Shown one piece after another: positions 1 to 12,980 of a DNA stretch of 64,000 nt. A program made the position numbers and the translations under genes. The notes below the pieces were generated by a model. That model made no database searches, had not been told where the DNA came from, and saw only the letters and a list, made by a program, of their open reading frames with translations. This DNA is from Combretum micranthum (lineage: Eukaryota > Streptophyta > Magnoliopsida > Myrtales > Combretaceae): positions 434,001 to 498,000 of the forward strand of contig JAMXBD010000366.1 in assembly GCA_024138025.1 (NCBI GenBank), written 5' to 3'. The stretch's first letter is position 1; the number at the start of each line of letters is the position of its first letter.

Positions 1-1553
1 TATACGCGTATTTTATCTCTACCGGTAACTTATTTAATATTTTACTATTACTATTTAATGTATTTTTCTTCTAAATTTGCAGCATATATGGCTGCCATAT
101 TTTCTCATATTTATATATATATAAACCTATAAATATAGCCTAAAACCTATACCTATCATCTATGGTGCATGAAGACATAATTGCTACTTTAATTTGAAAT
201 TTTTTTTATTATTCTATCCTTCCCATGCAAGCTTCATACGTGAAACATGCTGCAAATTACAGCAGCTGGTACAAATATTTTTTTATTATTTAAACCTCCT
301 CTAGAATACTCCATCATGCCTATAAATAACCCCTTTTGCATCACAACTTCACACCACATTTCTCCTTCCATTTTTCTCTCTTTTTCTCTCTTTATTCTTG
401 TCCATTTTTTTCTGCTGCTGGGCGTGTGGGTACTGTTCATCAATTTTTCAACCTCAAAAACTCCACTTTTACTTCATCTTTCAAGGTGACGAGGGAGAAG
501 ACTACCATTTCCAGAAGATTATTTTGACTGAGAATATCCCGCAATGGTTGAGTGAGTTTTCTTGCCTTACGTATTTATGATTGTGATTGTAGAATAGAGC
601 ACTAAAAGTTAGGCAAAAGATAAAAACGAGCTGTTTGATGAGATGGTGAATTCATAGCTATGATTCATTGGTTAATTAAATGAATGATAAGTATACCGAA
701 ATACCATTTGGTTGCTAAATGTCTTTCATGACTAGTTATTACAATTGTATGCTTGTGATAATTGTTCTGGTCGCCTTAGAAAGAAATGTAACTTGGATTG
801 GAAAGTTATAAAAAAATGGATCATGCATGGCATAAAGTGGGTCACATTGCATTGCACTACTATTCCTACGCATGGGGTCGATAGGTAAAGTTACCTAGCT
901 TCAGCAGGAGGAACTACTACGTTCGGGGAATACGGCCTCATGGAGGAGCCATGCCTGATCGCATGCTAAAGGGGAATTAGTAGTGGTTGGTTTTCGGAAC
1001 CCTAGACGGTCGAAGGACCCCAAAAAGTGCAGCATTCCCTAACCCTTGACATAGAGGGTGTAATTCCATTCCGCTTATGACACCGGTAAATCATGAGTGT
1101 ATGTGTGAGCATATGTTCGTTGCATTACATATGGTTGGTTAAACTAACTTGTTTGTTTTGGATTATATGAATGCGTTTGGCGGGATTATCTCACTAAGCT
1201 AGTTGTAAGCTTACCCCCTTGTAGATTTTTGTTACAGATGAAGTACCATGAATACTTATGGCTGAACCCAAGACTACGATACTGTTGGGTAAGAAAGGGA
1301 GCTTTTGGAGTACTTGTAATACCATTATTTTAGTAGTACTCTAGTAGGTGTTAATTTAAGGAAAAATCTATGTAAATGAATTGGAAGGACTTTTATTTTG
1401 GATGTAAGAACAATATGAATGCAGAAGTTATGTAATTATTATTTCTAATTTCTTGTTGCTATAAAGATGCCATCATGTTAAAATGTGTAACTCCGATGGT
1501 AACTCTTATGGTCAAACTACGCCTTGTGCATAATACGAAGCTTTTGCGTGACA
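1..1553 (+). repeat. LTR-like relic of a Ty3/gypsy element
   Basis: No protein is encoded. A TATA box (TATAAATA, 321-328) is followed by a pyrimidine-rich leader. From about 870 to 1070 there is a GC-richer tract of the kind seen in the U5 part of long gypsy LTRs, for example in the better preserved LTR at 52.7-53.1 kb of this window. The stretch ends GCGTGACA at 1553, a typical gypsy LTR end, just before the MULE transposase relic. The left end lies outside the window and no target duplication could be assigned. Inference from layout; could also be other non-coding repeat DNA. Confidence 0.35.
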
Positions 1554-2462
1554 GAGGTCGTCACTCCTAAGCTTTAATATTGTGTATGGCGGACTGTCAC
1601 GTTTAAGGTACTCCTTGGGACATGACAAATAATGAGACTAGAAAGCCTATATATATGTTTTAAAGGTCTTAGAGATGGGTACCTAGTTGGTTGTAGGTAG
1701 GTGATTGGTTTAGATGGATGTTTCTTGAAAGAAGTATGTAAAAGTGAGTTGCTAGCAGCCATTGGTAGAGATGAAAATAATTAAATGTACCTTATAGCAT
1801 AGGAGATCATGAAATCTCAGAGCAAAGATATGTGGACATGGTTTCTGAGAACACTCATGACAGACTTGGACATTGATGAAAAGGATGGTTGAGAGTGGAC
1901 TGTCATTATGGATCAACAAAAGGTACCATGATCATCATATAATCTCTTATTGTTTATGTTAGTATTTTAAATTATATATTCCATGTGCTTATACAAAAAT
2001 GTAATGTTTTCAAGGTACCTGCTATGAAAGATTTCCTTTCGAATGCGGAGCATAGGATGTGTGCTCATTACATTTATGCTTACTCAAGCAAGAGACACAA
2101 AGGTGCTTATTACAAGAAGATGTTTTGGTCAATGGCCAAAGCAATGACTTTTCTAGACTTCAAAATTGTTTCCCAACATTTATCAAACGTTAACAAGGAG
2201 GCCTAGAAGGATCTAATGAGGATAGAGCTAAAGTATTGGTGTAAGGCCTTCCTTAGGATAGATGTTTCTTATGATTTTCTAGAACGATCTTCGTGAAACA
2301 TTCAATAGGAAAATCCTAGAGGCAAGATGCCAATCTATTATGTCAATGCAGGAGGACATATGCATTTACATTAAGGGAAGGATACAAAAATAGAATGACA
2401 AATACAATAAGTGGCTTGGAAAATTGTGTTCAAGAATAGTAAAAAAACTAGAAGATAACCAA

Positions 2463-3810
2463 TGCGCATTTATCAATTGTATCATATTCTAAAATTTATA
2501 AACCCTATGAAATCTACGATCTAAGCTAGGGAAGCATACCTATTCAATGTTGTATAGATTTTAGGGTGTCGTCTTCAGGGATTTTGAAAACAAATACTAG
2601 TATTATCGATTCTCTACAATTTAGCCAAAGTTTCGAAGTGAAATCTACAATTAAACTACTAAAAAAAAGATAAAGCACGCCTAAGATTAACTAAATGCTT
2701 TTAAAGATGAATTCAATCACAAGACATACTCTGCACCTTGATCCACCCTAAACCTTAAAATTTTTATGATAATTGATTGATTAATGAATCATTCATGCTT
2801 TGCACTATAGAATCTCATCAATTAAATCAATTACTCTCTTAAGTTAACCAATTTCTTACCCTACATAAGATAGTGGAGACCTCTCCCTTACTAACATCAC
2901 ATAAGATTGCATGATAGAACATGATCCTCATAACAAGAATTAAATCCTTGTAGCAAAAAATTGTAATTTCCTTACCTTTAAGTGAAATAAGCAATTTCTC
3001 TATTCATGAAGGTCTATCTAATTAAATGAAACCTCTTTCAATTCAATAAGAATCAAGCATGCAATTAATTTGTGCACAAATCAATCACAAGATAATTAAA
3101 TCATATGAATAGATACAAAGGCATGAACATTCATTAATCAAAAATCGATTCAATTCACATGGTTAGGGTTTCACAAGATGAAGAGCATAAGAATCTACTC
3201 CTCCATAGGATTTACCATAAGAACAATAGATCTAGAGGAAATAGAAAGAATCCTAATAGAAAGAGTAAACCCTAATTGATGTCTTGTGATCCTTAAATGT
3301 TGCTTCAGCAAGTTCTTCGTATTTTCCTTCATAATTTCTCTCATAGGGCTTAGAAAAATAATCTAAAAATCTTTAAGAAAGAAAACAGAAAACTATTTAT
3401 AGTTTTCTAAAGAACCCAGGTTAGCATGGGCGTCAGCATGGCCAAGATCGGAGTAGGGATGAAGTTAGAATGCTCAATTTTCACCTATGATGCTTGCTCT
3501 ATTCATACTTGGTGTTCTTCCCTGGCAATGCTGAAGGAGAGGCTAAAAACTTTTTCACCTCTAATGCTTCTGACATTACCCCTGGCATTCAGCATGGCCA
3601 TGTTGAAGGTAAGCATGAAAGAAGAAACTTTGTTCCTCTTGCAAAATTAATCCAAACTTATTGATTATCATAAAATCTTCTAAATGAGCTCTTAAAATGC
3701 CGAAATGAATTTTTTTACAAAATAAGTATCCTTCTCCAACAAATCACAAAAATTACATAACAAATATATCCAAATAAGCACAAAGAATAAGGGTGTAATG
3801 ACACTTATCA
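2463..3810 (-). mobile_element. LTR-like insertion (solo LTR or TRIM) inside the MULE transposase
   Basis: The reverse complement starts TGATAAGTGTCATTACACCC at 3810 and ends near GATACAATTGATAAATGCGCA at 2463. The same family occurs in the opposite orientation at 28596-29137: both share the start TGATAAGT, a block about CCCTAAAATCTAT, and an end reading GATAC(A/G)A followed by TGC(A/G)CATTGG-like sequence. It sits between two contiguous pieces of MULE transposase, which proves insertion. No coding capacity. TG...CA ends fit an LTR, but no clean 5-bp target duplication was found, so the class is inferred. Confidence 0.6.
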
Positions 3811-3888
3811 AGAAGAAAGAAAAGACAAGGTGGTGTGAAATATATTTTAGAGGAGATATTGAGTTTGAAATTCAACATGATGGGCATA

Positions 3889-6800
3889 TGTCACACCCTG
3901 AGGGTCCCAATCTAGCATATATACTATTTCTAGTTATACTTCAGAGATGACATATTTTCAAACAAACATGATCTTTTAGATGCAATAAGAAATAACAAAT
4001 ACATGTAAGCCATAATTTAGTAAAATAACTGACAACACAAGTCTTGAATATTATAATGTTACAAACCATATTCCTATTCCATAAGTCTCCAAATACATAA
4101 ACTGATATTTCATATACTAACTATTTTATAAGTAGGAAATACATTTAACAACTTATCCTGAATATCCCAAATTCTCCAAGCTTCTAAATCTTGCTAGAGT
4201 CATGCTCCTAGAAGAAACAAGCCAAACTCGTAGAAAAAGCCTGAAAGGTCTTTAGGAGTGTGAGCAAAACCACAGGCTCAGTGAATAACCAGATATATTA
4301 CACATGAAACAACTTCATTAACAATCATATATAATGCAACAATCAAACAAATGCTCAAAATACAAGTCTGGAAGATCTAGAATCTAAACAAGTAAGAGAT
4401 TTACGCCTTCTCATCAGGATTTACTTAAAAACCCACCTGCCCAAGAGAAACTAAGTATATAGGAAAATAAAAAATTTCTCATTTTAGATTATCACTTTAA
4501 TTTAAGGGTATTTAACTTATCATTCTATAGAAACTCCTTAAGTATTAGTGATTGTAAAGCGATACCATAGCGACGCTCTTTGTTGCCACTTAGTTCCTAC
4601 AGAACCGACAAAACAAATATAATCTTGTGTAGAACTATAAATCTTTTGTATAGGAAAACCAAGTATTAATAGAGAACCGAAATACTAATATGTAGCAGGT
4701 TGTCACACTTTTGAAATATGCAATAATGCAGTTCATGTAATGCATATTTGTTTTAATTACATAGCTAATATTTCTTAATCAAGCTTAATATGATCATACA
4801 TCACACACAAACATATACCATGCCTTTCTGAAGTCATCAGATAATTTGTATTATCACTTTTATTATCTTAGTTTATCGACGCAAATAAACAACTCATATC
4901 ACATAACCAACAGACTTCCACATCATCTATATTATTATCTTTGCATTACATAAACCATTAATTACAAACACAAATAATGTAATAGATCTGAGTTACTCAC
5001 CTGCTCATGATGATCAGTCGTAATAGTCCTTAGAAAAATCCACGAACTAATCAATATCACCTATTGGATGAATAAATATTTACTAATAAGAAATATATAT
5101 ATCTATATAAATAAATCCCATTGATTGTCTAAGTGTCATAAAACCTATTTTTATCTTTTCTAGCTCTATATTATCTTTTCTAAGTTGGTAAGTAATGCTT
5201 TTAAAATATTTTATTTTTATCAGATAATTGTAGAGTTTATGTTTAATAATTCAGGATTTTATTATCATCATTGTTATTATTTTTATATTGTTTTTAATTT
5301 GATCACCTTATGGTAACTGATATTTTTTTCTATCATTTATTTTCATTGTGTTTCTCTTGATTTCATTTCATGTTATTATTTGTTATCTATGGGAATTATA
5401 TTATTCTTAATTATAACTTATTCTTATCTTCCATTCTTATATAGTTACTTATATATAATAATTATCGGTATTATCTACTATGTTTGCTAATTTTATTTAT
5501 CTACTTAGAATATTATTTTCTATTGTTTATGGGATAATTATCATAATCTAATATTTTCTTTTAATATAATAAAAATGTTTCTTATTTGTAACGATTACAA
5601 AAATTTAATACTTATAAGTATTTAAATATATATTCTTCAAACACTTATATTTATTTACTAAATTTATTTTTTTTATATAAATTTATATTATGCTGTTACG
5701 GATGAAATGAATTTTCATCAGGTGAAATTTTGCATGTACGCCGGCAATCAATGCCACTGGCCTTCATGCATGCACAGCCAGCCTTCAAGCTTCGTCAAAG
5801 AATTATTTTACGTTATCATGTTCTAGAGAACGTTGGCATGAAGGCTACTAGCTTTTTCATGTATGCTACCAGCTTTAGCGATGTACGTCGTTGGTGTTCA
5901 TGCATTTTTACGCATAATAAAAATTTTACGTACCATTGTTCCAATGTAAGCTGACTCAAAGGCCGCCAGCTTACCTATGTATGCCACCACCTTTGTCATG
6001 TACGCCATCGGTATAGGGCCGGCGTACACACTATTCATCATCTCCTTCGTTTTTTTTTTTTTTTCTGGTTCGAAGTTAATTTTCATTATACCATATATGT
6101 ATTTTACTTGCTTGTTTGACTATTTTTTAGTGTTTTTTGATGATCCTTAGTTTTGTTCGTGATATACTAATACATATAACATCTCATAATCATTATAATA
6201 TGTGATTTCTTAGCTTCTATACATATCATAATGTATAAATAGAGTTTTCGAGTTAGATATTATCTTGTTTGAGTTGAGATTGGATTGGTAAACCTCTTCC
6301 CCAAATTCAACCCAAATTTATGGTTTAGTAGAATCATTTGTTAAGTTAATGAATTAACAATTTACTACTTTGAAACAAGCTTAACTTACCTTAGTTGTTA
6401 ATTCCCTAAGCTGGAGCTTTGTTACTTGTGTAATTGTTGGTTGTGTTTGTGTTTCAAGGTGAAAAAAGGAGATGAATCTAGCTACTCTAAGTGTGTTTAA
6501 GTATTTTGTTTCTTTATTCATTAAGTTGGTTCATTTAGACATAAGGAGACAACACTTCCCAAGACAATTTTTGGCCTAGAAGAGGAGTATTAAAAAGTGT
6601 GTGCATGATTTTGAATGCATTAAATGAGTTGCATATTTGGGAAAATTTGATTGGTTTTACAACTTATTATCTTGACTTTTGTTTATTCAATTTGACCCAC
6701 TTGTTTTGAAATTTTGGTTGGGAGGTTTTGTGATAATTCCAGCTGCAAATTCATGCCATTTTCCACCAAAATTATATAACTAAAATTTTAATTTTACTTA

Positions 6801-7455
6801 ATTAATTAATTATCATAGTTTTAAGATAGTTTATCAAACTATACGGGTATAAATATGTTAGTTATATAGGAGTTATATTTCCAAAAATTTATCTAATGCT
6901 CTTACAATTTCCTAGATTATCAATGAGTTCAAATTTTGAGTTTAAGGTTTACGCGATTAATTATTTTTAGTGTTTTACCTTACGCAATTAGAGTTTTCTA
7001 AGCTTAATAGGCCAATTTCAGTTTCAGTCTCTAAGAGCTTCAGAATTATCTAACTAGAACAATAGTGCAATCTAGACATTTATTTGAAGTCTAGATTGTT
7101 AGTTATGGATTTGTTTTTATACCTATTGTGTATTTATAACTTAACGGTTCATCCTTAAATTATCATTTTTAACTATAATCGTTATTGGTTGTTTGCTTTT
7201 TACTGCATTTGAAATCTTATCTTAATTATTTTATATTTGAGTTTTTGATACCACTATGAAATCTTGTCTTTGTTATCTGTTACTATTTAAAAACTTTGTT
7301 TTAAGGTTTCAAGTTGTATATAGGTTCATTACTATTTCATAGTTCCATTCTAAGGTCTTTGTTGAGTTCTACATAGACCTTCTATTCTTTATATTTATAT
7401 TTCTATTTATTTTTACTAGTATGAAAATTCTTGAGGTTTACAACATAGGTATACA
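3889..7455 (-). mobile_element. Long LTR-like insertion (probable solo gypsy LTR) inside the MULE transposase
   Basis: Left end TGTCACACCCTGAGGGTCCC at 3889 is, in reverse, the GTGACA end typical of gypsy LTRs. It interrupts the transposase between the QHDGH block and the SCICRE block. A 'gtgagcaaaa' segment (about 4258) and 'ttactcacctgctc' (about 4991) resemble other reversed LTR relics here. A GC-rich tract at 5730-6035 carries TACGCCGGC-type motifs also present in the gypsy LTRs at 51.9-52.3 and 59.8-60.2 kb. No gag or pol remains. The right border near 7455 is set only by where transposase similarity resumes; possible target duplication GCATA/GTATA (4 of 5). It might be more than one insertion. 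Confidence 0.45.
5728..6035. repeat. GCCGGC-motif cluster in an old LTR-like insertion
   Basis: TGTACGCCGGCAATC (5733), GGCCGCCAGC (5962) and GGGCCGGCGTACACAC (6016) lie in an otherwise AT-rich insertion, with several decayed TATG/TACGCCA(C/T) forms between. It resembles the cluster in the gypsy LTRs at 52 and 60 kb. Confidence 0.5.
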
Positions 7456-7840
7456 ACAATCTAGAAAAGCAATCATGTATTTGCAGAGAGTCGAATTTGT
7501 TTGATATCCCTTGCTATAACGTAATCACTACAATTATTAATGTAGGGAAAAGTCTTAAAGATTATGTGGATGGGGTTTACAACAAAGAGACCTTTAGAAA
7601 TATCTACTTGCACACCATCGTTACCATTCGGGATGAGAAATTTTGGAAAAAAAAAAAAAACTGGTGCAGATGGGCCTAAACTGCTCCCTTAACACAATAA
7701 TAGGGGAAGGATCTAATGTAATAGTAGGAAGGAAGAGATGGAGCAATCGATTTTGGATAAATTAAGTAAGCGTAGGAAGACAATGAGCTGTTCTCAATGC
7801 AAAAAATTGGTCACAATCGAAGGGGATGTAGGTTATCCAG

Positions 7841-8704
7841 TGGGTTGATGCTTCAACAATATGAATAGGTTACATTATTAACACCATTTTAAGTTATACT
7901 ATTATGCTTCCATTTTATTTTGGTTAATATGGCATACCTTACCTGTAGCATTCTAAGAGATTAATTGAATGTTATAACCAATATGGATGAGTTAATTTGT
8001 GTAGGCCAAAGTTTTGAATTTGTATGTCAGTAAGTGGGCTTTACATTGGCTTGTCAAAATAAGCCTATTAGGTAGACATATGTTAGATTCATTACTCGAT
8101 GCCAAATAGTTTGGAAATAAAATATCATAAAGATTAGTTGTGGTGGTTGACAATAGAGAGGGCATGGAACATGTGTATGACGGCTAAAATTTATCAAAAT
8201 ATAGGCCATTTAAGAAAAATTACCAAAGTTGATCACTAAATAGTAGCTTATACTTGTGATTGTAGAAAATTACGAAAGAATCCCATCAATAGACTATGGC
8301 TCCATTTTTTTTTATATGGTAGCTAATACATTTCGTTATAGTGAAGTTGTTGTGCATGTATATAGCAATTCATAATTGCGATTTTAGTCTATAACTGTAC
8401 ATGTATATCACATTTTATAATTGTGATTTTAGTATTTTATTAATGCTTTGATCTAATCACTAACACCATGGAGGAATTGGAATAATAAAGACATTACAAT
8501 TTTATAACCTTTCTTATTTTAAGGCATAAAAGAACAAGACAAACCCACACCACACTAACCACCAATGTCTAAAACCCTAGAAAGAATCATCATCCAAAAT
8601 CAAACTTGAAGTGTTTTGTCAAAACTCAAATCTTGGACTCCATCATCAATGATGCCTACCTTAATGCTGTATTTTTCTCCTCCTTTCAAATTACAACTTC
8701 AAGG
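7841..8704. other. Non-coding AT-rich stretch after the MULE transposase relic
   Basis: Probably the 3' part of the old MULE, but I could not find its terminal inverted repeat. No supported gene. Confidence 0.4.
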
Positions 8705-8712
8705 TCCATAAG

Positions 8713-11700
8713 TAAGGCTACAAGCAAGCCGAACTACTTGCGAACAACTTGAGCTCAACTCGGTTTAGGCTCGGCTTGGCTCGAGCTCAAAATGAAGCTC
8801 GTTTAGTTAAACAAGCGAGCTCAAAGTGAAGCTCGTTTAGTTAAACGAGCTCATGAGCGACTTGCAAACAAGCTCGTTTAGAGCTCGATAGAGGGCTCAC
8901 AAGCCAGGCTTGATTACTAGCTCGATAGTGGGCGAGCGAGCTCGGTATATATATATAGTGTTATTATTTGTATTGTATTATATTATATTATAAAATAATA
9001 TTTTCAATGTAAGGAAAGTGAATTGAAAAAGTCTAACAAAAAAATTTGAAACAAAAAAAAGTGAGATTAAAATTTGTGTATAATTCATGTCTGCCCCTTA
9101 CTCTTAAAACAACACCGTGTTATCTTCGATATAAAAGCCCCTTTTATTTTCTTAACCCTACTTCCTTTTCTTCTACACTCTTCTTGCACAACCAAGGTAA
9201 ATGTAAACCCTAGTCTCTATTTTTCTTTTCTTTCTTTCAATTTTTCCTAAATCTTGATGGTATCTAATGCTTGTTTGTGTTTCCCTTTTGCGAGATGATG
9301 AAATCAAAGGCCAAGTTCAAGTTGGCAAGACTCCAATGGTCAAATCTTGCGTGCCTTTCTTTGTTATTTGATTCCCTTATTTATACATCGTAAATTTTGT
9401 TTTTTCAGTTGTGTATGTTGTTATGTAGTTATGTTTCTTTTAGATTGCCACTATTCCTCGTCTTCATTAATTTGTTGCCTGCTCGTCCATTGCGTGACTC
9501 CATCCTCATCAAGTTAGTGTTCACAGGTAAGTTTTGAACATGATTGGTGTAGATCTGATTTAACAACATTTTGATGGCTTATTTTATGTGTGTGTTTCTA
9601 TGTTTTGATCTGATTTGTAGCTTATAGGGCTATGGGTTCAAATCTCCATATCCATTTAAGGAATAAAGTTTCTCTTTATTATTTTGTTAATTTGAAATCA
9701 ATGATTTGGAAAGGGATAGTTTTTTTGAGTATGAGCTGAGTATCAGTGGATTTTAGTATTTTTCATTAGCATGTTGTTGCATTGTTAGGTTGCAGTTTGT
9801 CTAGATGGCTCATAATGAAATGGGAACACTTTTGTGTGGTATATTCTTTATATTTGTGGACAATGTAAAGGGAATTGTTTAATAATGTCTTAAATTTATT
9901 GTCGGACATCCTGTTGCTTTTACTACTTTTACAAGATTATGAAGTGGATTTTAATATTTGAAAAAAAAAAAAAAAAGTGTTGTAAGGAGGTAGGTGTATT
10001 TTGTGTAATTGATGTATCTTGATGAAAAAAGTAGTATATCAAGCCTATCTATTTTTGTCAAAGACAAGAAGCCAATGCGTGCTCCATTATGACATTGCTA
10101 TGACGTTAATGTTATTTTAAGTTATCGGATTGTAGAATATTATGATGGTAGCAAGAGGACACGAGATGCTGATTGTAAATGGAGAATGGAGATCAATATG
10201 ATCATAAAAAGGTTAATTGAGTACTCATCGTATTAGGAGTACACGAGGTGCTTATTGGCCAATGTTATTATTGTGGTTTATATTGTTATAGTGCTAGTTT
10301 CTTAGTAGGTTTTGAGTTTTCTTTCATATGTATAAGTTTGGTAAGCTAAATGTTGTTATTGTTTGAGTAAAGTTTTGTTTTTAACGAATAAATTTTGTAT
10401 TTTTTTAGAGTTTGTTTGATGGATCTAGGTGGTTGTTTTTGTTTTGGTTTAGCTTGAAGTTTTGGGTATTGATTAGTGAAGTTGAATCTGTTTTGTTCTT
10501 TAGTCATTGATTAAGTTTTATGCATAAGTTCTTTAGGAAGTTGGTGCTTGTTTACTTGGTCTTCATCAAGTTGGCAATCATTGGTAAGTTTTTGAGCTTT
10601 CATATATTGATGTCAGTGTTCATTTGTTTTTGTTTTAGCTTACTTTATACTTGTACTTGGTACTTCTTTTGTGTGTTATATTGTATTCACAAGCTTCATA
10701 CTCTTAGCTGTTCTTCATTTTTTCACTTTCTAGTTTAATTAGCCATTAGTGTGATATATGAACACAGTGGTTTCACGTCATAAACATAGAGCATATTAGG
10801 ACCATTTTTGCAAAAAACACTTCTAAGAAAAAGAATTTCAAAAGAAATTTAAAAAAATTTATTCAAAGAGAACATTTATTTGAATATGGAAATAGGAAAT
10901 TGAATGAACTGAAATCATGTTCCTGCCAAGTATTTATTGTGGACTTCATCTATTTTATAGAAGTAATAGTTCATGTCCAAGCATGTCTGCAAGTTGAACA
11001 CACATGCTGTGATTGATGCTAGTGAATGCTTTAGATGATAATTTCATCCAGCATGTCATAAATTAAATCTATAATGAGTTTTACTGGTTCATGTGCAAAG
11101 GAAGGTTGTACCCTTTTCCTCAACATTTGGTGAACTTGAAGAATATTATACGAAAATTTGATTATGTTGAAGGGGGATGATTATCTTGCGGCTGCCAAGT
11201 TTCTTAAGGAAATAGTTATACATGGTTCTTAATCTTTACTAAAGCAAATATAGCAGGAGAAATTTGTTAATGATCTAAAAGCTCTCCTTAATTACTCAAG
11301 AATTGAACAATTGTTTCAAACCCAAATTGAGTGATGATGATAATGTCTTTATTTGAAAGCATTGCTGAATTTCAAAGCAGTGATAAATTATAACTATTTT
11401 CATGATGTATGAATTGTTATTTCAATTTGATCTAGCACACAACTTTTGTCAACATCATCATCAAATTCATGCAAAAGTGAAAACAAATATGTGTATATAA
11501 GGATCTTATGATTAATTTTCCACCACAAGCGAGTTTTCCACCACAAACAAGCTTTAAATAAGCCTTGCTTGAGCTTCTTAAGTTGCTCTAGCTCAAGCTT
11601 GTTTAAGGCACATTAAGCTAAATGAGCCTCGAGTTAAGCTCGAGCTCGTTTACCTTAACAAGCCAAACAAGCTAAACTCGGGCTCATGTTTTTTTATTGA

Positions 11701-11838
11701 GTTCGGCTTAGGCTCAGGCTCGGGCCTACCCTTTTTAAGATTGGTAAAAGCCCAACTCGGCTTGAGCTCGTTAATTTTTTAACTAGCAGAGCTCGAGCCC
11801 CTAAATGCTCAACTTGGCTTAGTTCGTTTGCAGCCCTA
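8713..11838. mobile_element. Non-autonomous hAT-like element, 3.1 kb
   Basis: Terminal inverted repeats TAAGGCTACAAGC (8713) and, reverse-complemented from the right end, TAGGGCTGCAAAC (11838) match at 10 of 13. Flanking 8-bp target duplications are TCCATAAG (8705-8712) and TCGACAAG (11839-11846), 6 of 8, as expected for an old hAT insertion. Both ends are rich in GAGCTCG and AAGCTCG subterminal motifs (8740-8940 and 11580-11820). The interior (about 9100-11500) has promoter and leader-like DNA but no recognisable transposase, only short open frames. Superfamily call rests on end structure and target size. Confidence 0.75.
8795..8862. repeat. 34-bp tandem repeat with subterminal palindrome in the hAT element
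   Basis: The unit beginning AAGCTCGTTTAGTTAAAC occurs at 8795 and again at 8829. In the second copy GCTCGTTTA and TAAACGAGC form inverted arms around a 2-bp centre (8831-8850). Subterminal repeats of this sort are where hAT transposases bind; that role here is inferred. Confidence 0.6.
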
Positions 11839-12268
11839 TCGACAAGTAGGTCTAATGCATTCATTCCTATAATCAAAACACGTTTTGTTAATGCGATACA
11901 GTTATAGTATATGGTGTTACAATTTTGATATTACTTTTTACTATATCTTTTTTTCAAACATGCAAATTTACAATTGTAATTTGATAATTATTTTATTTAA
12001 ATCTTAGTTAAGTAATTATTTTTTATAAACATCCTAAACAAGAGAAAAAAAACACAAAATAGAGCCTATACAATTTCACATAATATTGGACTTAAAGAAT
12101 TGCTTTGCTTCACATGTATCCTATAAAATGATTATTTGTATCTTACTTTAAACTCATTCAGGCATGTTTCTTGATTATTGAACTTAATGAAGCTCACATT
12201 CTATTTGACTTCAATTTAAACCTGACCTCAACTTGAGCAATCTTGTAAAGTGTCCTTGCCTCACAACT

Positions 12269-12972
12269 AGAGGTAGACAAGTAGGTTATGGCCCATAGCC
12301 AGCTTTTTAAACCCACATTGAAAATGGGTTACAATATTTTTTCAATCCATTTAAAAATAGGCCAATTTTAACTAGCCCATTTAACCCACGGGCCAAGTGG
12401 CTGGCCCGCGATTGAGTGGGTTTAGCCCGGTAGCCCACTTGTATAAAAATAAAATAAAAAGTGGGAAATAACTATTTAATATAGTATTGTTCTTGGATAT
12501 TTTATACTGAGCTTAAACTTATGTATGAATTATAACTAAAGTATGACAATTTGATGTATACACATCATAACATTTTTAAAGTATATCTTTTTTATTTTAA
12601 ATAAAATATGATATCCAATAAAACTATTTTAAAATATTTATTTTAATATATAAGTAGTTATAATAATAAAAAAAATTAATCATTTATATATTTAGAACCC
12701 TACAAAACTTAATTTTTTTATTATAAATTTATTCAATTAGTATAAATGAGTTAAGGATCAATTGGCCCGTTAAAATCCATAAAGATATACAAATGGGTTA
12801 AATAGGTCAAGAAATGGGCTAGCCCTTTAAACCATAAATCAAAGTGAGTTGGGTTAAGATCAAGAAATTTTAACCCATTTTTAAAGTGAGCTAAGGTTTT
12901 TTAGCTTGTTTAACTCACAAGCTAAAGTAGGCTAGGCCGGATTGGCCCGTTTAATCCACTTACCCACCTTAA
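12269..12972. mobile_element. Non-autonomous hAT element, about 0.7 kb
   Basis: Flanked by an exact 8-bp duplication TCACAACT (12261-12268 and 12973-12980). The ends form imperfect inverted repeats: left (T)AGAGGTAGACAAGTAGG, right in reverse TTAAGGTGGGTAAGTGG. Subterminal regions repeat the GGCCCGTTTAA / TTAACCCA motif in inverted orientation. No coding sequence. The border is uncertain by one base because a T is shared with the duplication. Confidence 0.8.
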
Positions 12973-12980
12973 TCACAACT

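Larger units (their letters stand above)
1640..7840 (+). pseudogene. MULE (MuDR-type) transposase pseudogene in three pieces
   Basis: Degenerate transposase of the plant Mutator family, a DDE enzyme that would cut and join element ends in the nucleus. Piece 1 (about 1640-2462) reads, across stops and frameshifts, LDGCFLKEV, LLAAIGRDENN, MWTWFLRTLMTDLD, MDQQK, then NAEHRMCAHYIYAY, KYWCKAFLRID and ETFNRKILEARC. This is the usual order of the MULE catalytic core, including the first aspartate (LDG) and the second (in the DQQK block). Piece 2 (3811-3888) continues with WCEIYFRGDIEFEIQHDGH. Piece 3 (about 7456-7840) gives the SWIM zinc-finger and tail: SCICRE, DIPCYNVITTI, DYVDGVYNKETF, then a CxxC motif (CSQC). 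A probable intron (about 1920-2013) separates DQQK from the next block. Two LTR-like insertions divide the pieces. There are many stops, so it is dead. Confidence 0.8.

Noticed and set aside
247..580. Overlapping short open frames near the window start
   Set aside because: TC-rich LTR leader translated in several frames, with no domain or codon bias.
10520..10738. 72-codon hydrophobic open frame in the hAT element
   Set aside because: T-rich DNA gives hydrophobic codons; no start context, domain or conservation evidence.
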